Positions 24,241-28,539 of a DNA stretch of 28,539 bases are shown here, in pieces (the first letter of the stretch is position 1; the number at the start of each line of letters is the position of its first letter). The stretch covers positions 1 through 28,539 of the forward strand of contig CAKUZF010000034.1 in the NCBI GenBank assembly GCA_934718155.1. The letters are read 5' to 3'. The notes beneath the pieces are model-generated. The model saw only the letters and a program-made list of their open reading frames with translations. It did not search any database and was not told the origin of the DNA. The translations under genes were made by a program, and so were the position numbers. The DNA is from an uncultured Parabacteroides sp. Lineage in GTDB: Bacteria > Bacteroidota > Bacteroidia > Bacteroidales > Tannerellaceae.

Positions 24241-24734
24241 AAACAGAAGAAGAAATGCTCCAGCAGCTGGCTGCCTGTTGCGCCACAAAAGAATGCTGCT
24301 TGCAAGAGCTGCGCCAAAAGCTCATCAAGGCCGAATTGGCCGACGATGCCATCGACCGAATACTGGGCAAACTGCAAGCGCAACACTTTGTAGATGAAGC
24401 CCGCTACGCACGCGCTTTCATCAACGACAAGTATCGCTTCAACAAATGGGGACGCATCAAAATCAGCTATGAGCTGGGGCGCAAAGGCATCACCTCGGCG
24501 GTGAGGCAAGAGGCGATGGAGGTGATCGACGAAGCGCAATATGAAGCATTATTGACCGATCTGCTGCGCACGAAACTTCAATCCACCAAAGCTCGCAACG
24601 GACGAGAGTTGGCGCAGAAACTCTATCGTTTCGCCGCCAGCCGAGGTTTCGAAAGCGAACTGATCATCCAAAGCATCTATAAGATTTCTCACACCGATGA
24701 TGAGGACTCACTGGATATGTCGGATATGGACTGA
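24237..24734 (+). CDS. recX: RecX family regulator of RecA
   Basis: The 165-residue protein is built of three-helix repeats as in RecX, which binds RecA filaments and limits recombination. Recognisable parts are CCLQELRQKLIKAELADDAIDRIL, FVDEARYARAFINDKYRFNKWG (the most conserved RecX stretch), and a third repeat (YRFAASRGFESELIIQSI). It overlaps prmC by four bases, and its last 38 bases overlap the start assigned to comF. No recA gene is in the window, as is usual in Bacteroidetes. Confidence 0.88.
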   Translation: MKTEEEMLQQLAACCATKECCLQELRQKLIKAELADDAIDRILGKLQAQHFVDEARYARAFINDKYRFNKWGRIKISYELGRKGITSAVRQEAMEVIDEAQYEALLTDLLRTKLQSTKARNGRELAQKLYRFAASRGFESELIIQSIYKISHTDDEDSLDMSDMD

Positions 24735-25398
24735 CCTGCAGCGCCTTTTCCTTCCCCGCCATTGTCCGCTATGCGGCCATACGCTGGCGAAAGGCGAAGC
24801 GCACATCTGCCTGCATTGCCTATGCGGATTGCCCCGAACGGGCTATTCCGAATGGGCCGACAACCCCCTTGTCAGAACCCAGCGAGCCAGCTTCCCTTAT
24901 GAGCTTGGCACGGCATTCATCTATTTCGAGCGTGGAAAGAAGTCGCAACGGCTCATACACACCATCAAATATAAGGGCAACAAAGAGTTGGGCTACTGGA
25001 TAGGGCGACAAATCGGCTTCGAACTTGCCGCCAGCGAGTTCGCTCGCTTAGACTATTTGGTGCCCGTTCCGCTGCATCCCGACCGACACCGTCGGCGCGG
25101 CTACAACCAATCCGAATGGATTGCCCGAGGCCTGCAATCGGTGTGGGGCACACCCATCGACAACGAATCGCTCCGCCGCATCGTCAACAACGAAACGCAA
25201 ACCAGCAAGAACCAGCAAGAGCGCTGGCAAAACGTGCACGCCATCTTCAAAGCCATAACGCCTTCTCCTTTGGCTGGCAAACGGGTGCTTCTGATCGACG
25301 ACGTAACCACCACAGGAGCCACCTTAGCGGCCTGTGCCCATGCCCTTTCGGCCATCCCCAACACAAGCATTAGCTTCCTCGCCCTGTCTTGTCACTAA
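24697..25398 (+). CDS. ComF family phosphoribosyltransferase-like protein
   Basis: The 233-residue protein starts with a zinc-ribbon (Cys23, Cys26, Cys38, Cys41 in CPLCG...CLHC) and continues with a type-I phosphoribosyltransferase fold: YKGNKELGYWIGRQIG, VPVPLHPDRHRRRGYNQSE, and the PRPP-binding VLLIDDVTTTGATL near residue 197. ComF/GntX proteins are linked to DNA uptake in competent bacteria, but the biochemical role here is unknown. Start: ATG 24697 or 24700 both overlap the end of recX; no later ATG precedes the zinc ribbon. The protein ends just before a 90-base gap with the pyrE promoter. Confidence 0.87.
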   Translation: MMRTHWICRIWTDLQRLFLPRHCPLCGHTLAKGEAHICLHCLCGLPRTGYSEWADNPLVRTQRASFPYELGTAFIYFERGKKSQRLIHTIKYKGNKELGYWIGRQIGFELAASEFARLDYLVPVPLHPDRHRRRGYNQSEWIARGLQSVWGTPIDNESLRRIVNNETQTSKNQQERWQNVHAIFKAITPSPLAGKRVLLIDDVTTTGATLAACAHALSAIPNTSISFLALSCH

Positions 25399-25451
25399 TT
25401 TTTCACCGAAAAATTTACCCGTCATTTGAAGGGAATCTCAATCGCTTTGCC

Positions 25452-25459
25452 TATTTTTG
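25452..25459 (+). promoter_or_regulatory. Promoter -7 box of pyrE
   Basis: TATTTTTG fits TAnnTTTG and lies 29 bases before the pyrE ATG. A TTTG at 25425-25428 is 23 bases upstream, longer than usual. Confidence 0.5.
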
Positions 25460-25488
25460 CAACCTGAATATAAATCCAATTGGTTGAT

Positions 25489-26127
25489 ATGAAAGCACTG
25501 GAAAGAATCGTAGCAGAGAAACTGCTGAAAATTAAAGCCGTAAAATTACAACCCGCGAATCCTTTCACCTGGGCAAGCGGTTGGAAGTCTCCCATCTATA
25601 ACGACAACCGTAAGACACTCTCTTACCCCGCTGTACGTAGCTTCATCAAGCTGGAGCTGGCACGCGTAATCAGCGAGAAGTTCGAGAATGTTGATGCCAT
25701 CGCCGGTGTTGCTACTGGAGCGATCGCTCAAGGCGCTTTGGTTGCTGACCTGTTAGGTTTGCCGTTCGTTTACATCCGTTCCACTCCCAAAGACCATGGT
25801 TTGGAGAACCTGATCGAGGGTGAGTTGAAACCCGGATCAAAAGTTGTGATCATCGAAGACTTGGTTTCAACCGGCGCAAGCAGCTTGAAGGCTGTTCAGG
25901 CCGTACGCAACTTCGGCTGCGACGTAGCTGGCATGGTAGCTATCTTCACTTATGGCTTCCCTATCGCAGAGGCTGCGTTCAATGAGGCGAAAGTGACACT
26001 GACCACGCTGAGCAACTACGACGCTGTTTTGGAGGAGGCTGTTCGCACCGACTACATCGACGAGTCAGAGATCTCAGTTCTGCAAGAGTGGCGTAAGGAT
26101 CCCGCTAACTGGAACCCTGATAAATAA
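25489..26127 (+). CDS. pyrE: Orotate phosphoribosyltransferase
   Basis: The 212-residue enzyme joins orotate with PRPP to make orotidine monophosphate in pyrimidine synthesis. The orotate-side FTWASGWKSPIYNDNR (26-41), the catalytic loop region STPKDHG (98-104) and the PRPP motif VVIIEDLVSTGASS (119-132) are all present. Start at ATG 25489 (MKALERIVAE); the frame opens three codons earlier at a TTG, which is less likely. It heads a plus-strand group of four genes with gaps of 24 and 20 bases and one overlap. Its codon use (many GTT and GCT) differs from the GC-richer neighbours, consistent with high expression. Confidence 0.95.
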   Translation: MKALERIVAEKLLKIKAVKLQPANPFTWASGWKSPIYNDNRKTLSYPAVRSFIKLELARVISEKFENVDAIAGVATGAIAQGALVADLLGLPFVYIRSTPKDHGLENLIEGELKPGSKVVIIEDLVSTGASSLKAVQAVRNFGCDVAGMVAIFTYGFPIAEAAFNEAKVTLTTLSNYDAVLEEAVRTDYIDESEISVLQEWRKDPANWNPDK

Positions 26128-26151
26128 ACCTCTCGCCAAAGCGCAAGATAC

Positions 26152-26565
26152 ATGGAAGAAAGATTTGAAAGTGAGATCAAACAGATCCCACACAAGGCTG
26201 AACGTATCTATGGGATGCTGTCCGACCTCTCCAACCTGGAGCGCGTCAAGGACCGCATCCCCGAGGGGAAAGTAAAAGATTTCACATTCGACAGCGACAG
26301 CTGCAGCTTTGCTGTCGATCCTGTTGGCCGAATCCGCTTAGAGATCGTCGAGCGCGAGCCTCATAAGCTCATTAAGTTCGCCACGACAAGCAGCCCGATT
26401 CCAATTCATCTTTGGATTCAACTGAAGGAGGTGGCCGAAGCGGACACCCGTATGAAACTGACGGTCGGAGCCGACATCAACCCCTTTTTAAAACAAATGG
26501 TGGCAAAGCCCCTGCAAGAGGCGGTTGCCAAGATCTCTGAAGTCTTGGCCGCATTGCCCTACTAA
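26152..26565 (+). CDS. SRPBCC superfamily (START/Bet v1-like) protein
   Basis: The 137-residue protein has the helix-grip layout: first strand ERFESEIKQIPH, helix ERIYGMLSDLSNLERV, a row of strands (CSFAVDPVGRIRLEIVERE, LIKFATTSSPIPIHLWIQL, TRMKLTVGADI) and a long C-terminal helix (PLQEAVAKISEVLAALP). Such proteins bind small hydrophobic ligands or lipids; nothing here points to a ligand. No signal peptide is seen, so it is probably cytosolic. Position between pyrE and argH suggests cotranscription only. Confidence 0.75.
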   Translation: MEERFESEIKQIPHKAERIYGMLSDLSNLERVKDRIPEGKVKDFTFDSDSCSFAVDPVGRIRLEIVEREPHKLIKFATTSSPIPIHLWIQLKEVAEADTRMKLTVGADINPFLKQMVAKPLQEAVAKISEVLAALPY

Positions 26566-26585
26566 GTATAGATTTTATCAAGAGA

Positions 26586-27926
26586 ATGGCACAGAAACTT
26601 TGGGAGAAAAATGTGCAGGTAGATCAAGAAGTGGAACGCTTCACGGTAGGCAAAGACCGTGAGATGGATCTCTACCTGGCTAAATACGACGTATTAGGCT
26701 CGATGGCTCACATCACGATGCTTGAGAGCATCGGGTTGCTAACCAACGAAGAGTTGCACACACTGCTGGCGGCACTACGCCAAATCTATGCGATTGCCGA
26801 CGAAGGCAAGTTCGTCATCGAAGAAGGCATCGAAGATGTTCACTCGCAAGTGGAACTGATGTTGACACGCACATTGGGCGATATGGGCAAGAAGATCCAC
26901 AGCGGACGCTCGCGCAACGACCAGGTGTTGCTCGACCTGAAGCTCTTCACCCGTGCGCAAATCCAAGAGTTGGTGAGCACCGTCGGCGACCTGTTCGACG
27001 TACTGATCGCCCAAAGCAACCGCTACAAAACGGTCTTGATGCCCGGATACACCCATCTGCAAGTGGCCATGCCCTCTTCGTTTGGATTGTGGTTTGGCGC
27101 ATATGCCGAGAGCTTGGTGGACGACTTGCAGCTCCTGCAAGCGGCCTTTAAGGTCTGCAACCGCAATCCGCTGGGGTCGGCCGCAGGCTATGGTTCCTCT
27201 TTCCCCTTGAACCGACAGATGACAACCGATCTCTTGGGTTTCGACTCATTAGACTATAATGTGGTCTACGCCCAAATGGGCAGAGGCAAGATGGAACGCA
27301 CCGTTGCCTTCGCCATGGCTGGCATCGCCGCCACACTCTCTAAGCTGGCTTTTGACGCCTGCATGTTCAACAGTCAGAACTTCGGCTTCATCAAGCTGCC
27401 CGATCAGTTCACGACCGGTTCGAGCATTATGCCACACAAGAAGAACCCCGACGTTTTCGAGTTGACTCGTGCCAAATGCAACAAAACACAAGGGTTGCCT
27501 CAGCAAATCACGCTCATTTGCAACAACCTCCCGTCGGGCTATTTCCGCGATTTGCAAATTATCAAGGAACTGTTCCTCCCCGCCTTCGACGAGTTGAAAG
27601 ATTGCCTGCGCATGGCCACCCATATGCTCCGAGAGCTGAAGGTGAACGAACACATTCTCGACGACGAGCGATATGCGCTGATGTTTAGCGTTGAAGAGGT
27701 GAACCGCCGTGTAGTGGCAGGCGTCCCCTTCAGAGATGCCTACAAACAGGTTGGACTGGAGATTGAGGCTGGGCAGTTCCAACCCGACAAGACGGTCAAT
27801 CATACCCACGAAGGCAGTATAGGCAATCTTTGCAACACGCAGATCGAGACCATGATGCAGGCGGTAATCGCAGGTTTCGGGTTCGAACGTATGAATCAAG
27901 CCGAGGAAAAACTCATCCATGCGTAA
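26586..27926 (+). CDS. argH: Argininosuccinate lyase
   Basis: The 446-residue enzyme splits argininosuccinate into arginine and fumarate, the last step of arginine synthesis. It belongs to the fumarase/aspartase superfamily: HSGRSRNDQVLLDLKLF, PGYTHLQVAMPSSFG, and the flexible signature loop GSSIMPHKKNPDVFE with Ser279-Ser280 are visible. Length is near the 455-465 residues usual for the family. No other arginine gene is within the window. The stop overlaps the start of the following lipoprotein gene by eight bases. Confidence 0.95.
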   Translation: MAQKLWEKNVQVDQEVERFTVGKDREMDLYLAKYDVLGSMAHITMLESIGLLTNEELHTLLAALRQIYAIADEGKFVIEEGIEDVHSQVELMLTRTLGDMGKKIHSGRSRNDQVLLDLKLFTRAQIQELVSTVGDLFDVLIAQSNRYKTVLMPGYTHLQVAMPSSFGLWFGAYAESLVDDLQLLQAAFKVCNRNPLGSAAGYGSSFPLNRQMTTDLLGFDSLDYNVVYAQMGRGKMERTVAFAMAGIAATLSKLAFDACMFNSQNFGFIKLPDQFTTGSSIMPHKKNPDVFELTRAKCNKTQGLPQQITLICNNLPSGYFRDLQIIKELFLPAFDELKDCLRMATHMLRELKVNEHILDDERYALMFSVEEVNRRVVAGVPFRDAYKQVGLEIEAGQFQPDKTVNHTHEGSIGNLCNTQIETMMQAVIAGFGFERMNQAEEKLIHA

Positions 27927-28395
27927 AGCCACATATATAATAGGTGTGATCTCGTCTCTTTGCGGCTTGTTCGGCTGCACGGAGAAAATCGAGATGCGCA
28001 TTCCGGTGCGCCCCGTCTATTTAGAGTTAGACCTCACCTATCAAGACAAGGAGCTCAACGCCATCCCCAGTTGGAAGATCTACAATCAATCGAATGTTGA
28101 TCAGGCTGGCGAATACACCGGCTTCGGAGGCGTATTGGTCTATCATGGCTTAGACGCGTCGGGCGGAGATTGCTTCTACGCTTTCGATGCGGCTTGCCCC
28201 TATGAGGCGTCGAGCGGCGTAACCCTCTCCGTCGATGAGGCGGGCATTTATGCGATCTGCCCAAAATGCAACAGTCGGTTCGAGTTGCTCAACGGCATTG
28301 GAAACCCGGTTGAAGGGGCAGCCGCAGAGGCTCGTTATCGACTCAAAAACTATCAAGTGGAGCGTTCAGGAGGAAAAATATACGTTTTCAACTAA
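27919..28395 (+). CDS. Rieske-like lipoprotein with altered cluster ligands
   Basis: The 158-residue protein has a lipoprotein signal peptide (lipobox LFGC, Cys20) and a C-terminal domain shaped like a Rieske [2Fe-2S] domain (about 85-135): FDAACPYEAS, 20 residues, then ICPKCNSRFELLNGIGNPVEG. Canonical Rieske sites are CxH...CxxH. Here the first is Cys93-Pro-Tyr95 and the second Cys114-Pro-Lys-Cys117, so both histidines are missing. It may keep the fold without a Rieske cluster, or bind metal through cysteines. Translation is probably coupled to argH through the ATGCGTAA overlap. The function is not known. Confidence 0.75.
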   Translation: MRKATYIIGVISSLCGLFGCTEKIEMRIPVRPVYLELDLTYQDKELNAIPSWKIYNQSNVDQAGEYTGFGGVLVYHGLDASGGDCFYAFDAACPYEASSGVTLSVDEAGIYAICPKCNSRFELLNGIGNPVEGAAAEARYRLKNYQVERSGGKIYVFN

Positions 28396-28411
28396 ATTTT
28401 CTTGTAAAACG

Positions 28412-28442
28412 TTTGGCGGTATAGAAATTTATAGTACCTTTG
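28412..28442 (+). promoter_or_regulatory. Promoter of tRNA-Gly
   Basis: TTTG (28412-28415), 19 bases and TACCTTTG (28435-28442) match the Bacteroidetes consensus fully, ending 25 bases before the mature tRNA. It is the cleanest promoter in the window. Confidence 0.8.
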
Positions 28443-28467
28443 CACTCGCAAAAGAGAAACAAACAAT

Positions 28468-28539
28468 GCGGAAGTAGCTCAGTTGGTAGAGCATAACCTT
28501 GCCAAGGTTAGGGTCGCGGGTTCGAGTCCCGTCTTCCGC
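28468..28539 (+). tRNA. tRNA-Gly (GCC), 3' end cut by the window
   Basis: The acceptor stem GCGGAAG pairs with CTTCCGC at the very end of the window. The D-arm AGCTCAGTTGGTAGAGC is present, the anticodon stem TAACC/GGTTA encloses loop TTGCCAA with anticodon GCC, and the T-loop is GGTTCGAGTCC. The discriminator base and anything downstream are outside the window. Confidence 0.95.

Noticed and set aside
25397..25415. AATTTTTC/GAAAAATT hairpin after comF as a terminator
   Set aside because: The stem is almost all A-T with a three-base loop, has no T tract after it, and overlaps the comF stop; too weak to call.

Overview
The window looks like chromosomal DNA from a member of the Bacteroidales, probably near Parabacteroides/Tannerella. 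The evidence is the Bacteroidetes-type promoters (-7 box TAnnTTTG, in the best cases with a TTTG/TTG element 18-20 bases upstream), the near absence of Shine-Dalgarno sequences, and Bacteroidales-restricted families (DUF6089, DUF6242). The genus is an inference. Almost every gene is housekeeping. No insertion sequence, prophage, CRISPR array or rRNA was seen.

Layout. 1-5.7 kb: a minus-strand tRNA-Asp, then plus-strand genes for an M24 aminopeptidase P, a gamma-carbonic-anhydrase-like protein, an M81 (MlrC-like) lipoprotein and a secreted C1 cysteine peptidase of the bleomycin hydrolase/PepC type. 5.7-8.1 kb: a SIMPL-domain protein and a long RluA-family pseudouridine synthase. 8.1-8.3 kb: six tandem copies of a 22-base repeat between converging genes. 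8.3-11.4 kb: two minus-strand MATE transporters, separated by about 280 bases that hold seven DnaA-box-like sequences. 11.4-11.7 kb: the only gene-free stretch over 300 bases; it carries a well-formed promoter and a strong terminator that fit a small RNA of about 110 nt.

11.7-15.4 kb (minus): an NfnA/NfnB-type flavoprotein pair, an orphan GroES-family protein and glutamate racemase. 15.5-22.2 kb (minus): an envelope-biogenesis operon in the order DUF6242 lipoprotein, DUF6089 barrel protein, uppS, bamA and two Skp/OmpH chaperones. It links undecaprenyl phosphate supply, the outer-membrane insertase and periplasmic chaperones. 22.3-23.4 kb: ribD (minus), divergent from a plus-strand run of prmC, recX and comF. 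25.5-28.4 kb (plus): pyrE, an SRPBCC protein, argH and a Rieske-like lipoprotein, followed by a promoter and a tRNA-Gly(GCC) whose last bases lie beyond the window.

No novel multi-gene system was found. The points most worth checking are the DnaA-box cluster (possible oriC or DnaA-titration site), the candidate small RNA, the 22-base repeat array, an exact 21-base-period repeat inside bamA that encodes a Tyr/Gly-rich loop, and the Rieske-like lipoprotein with replaced histidine ligands. All gene identities come from reading the translations; no search was run.
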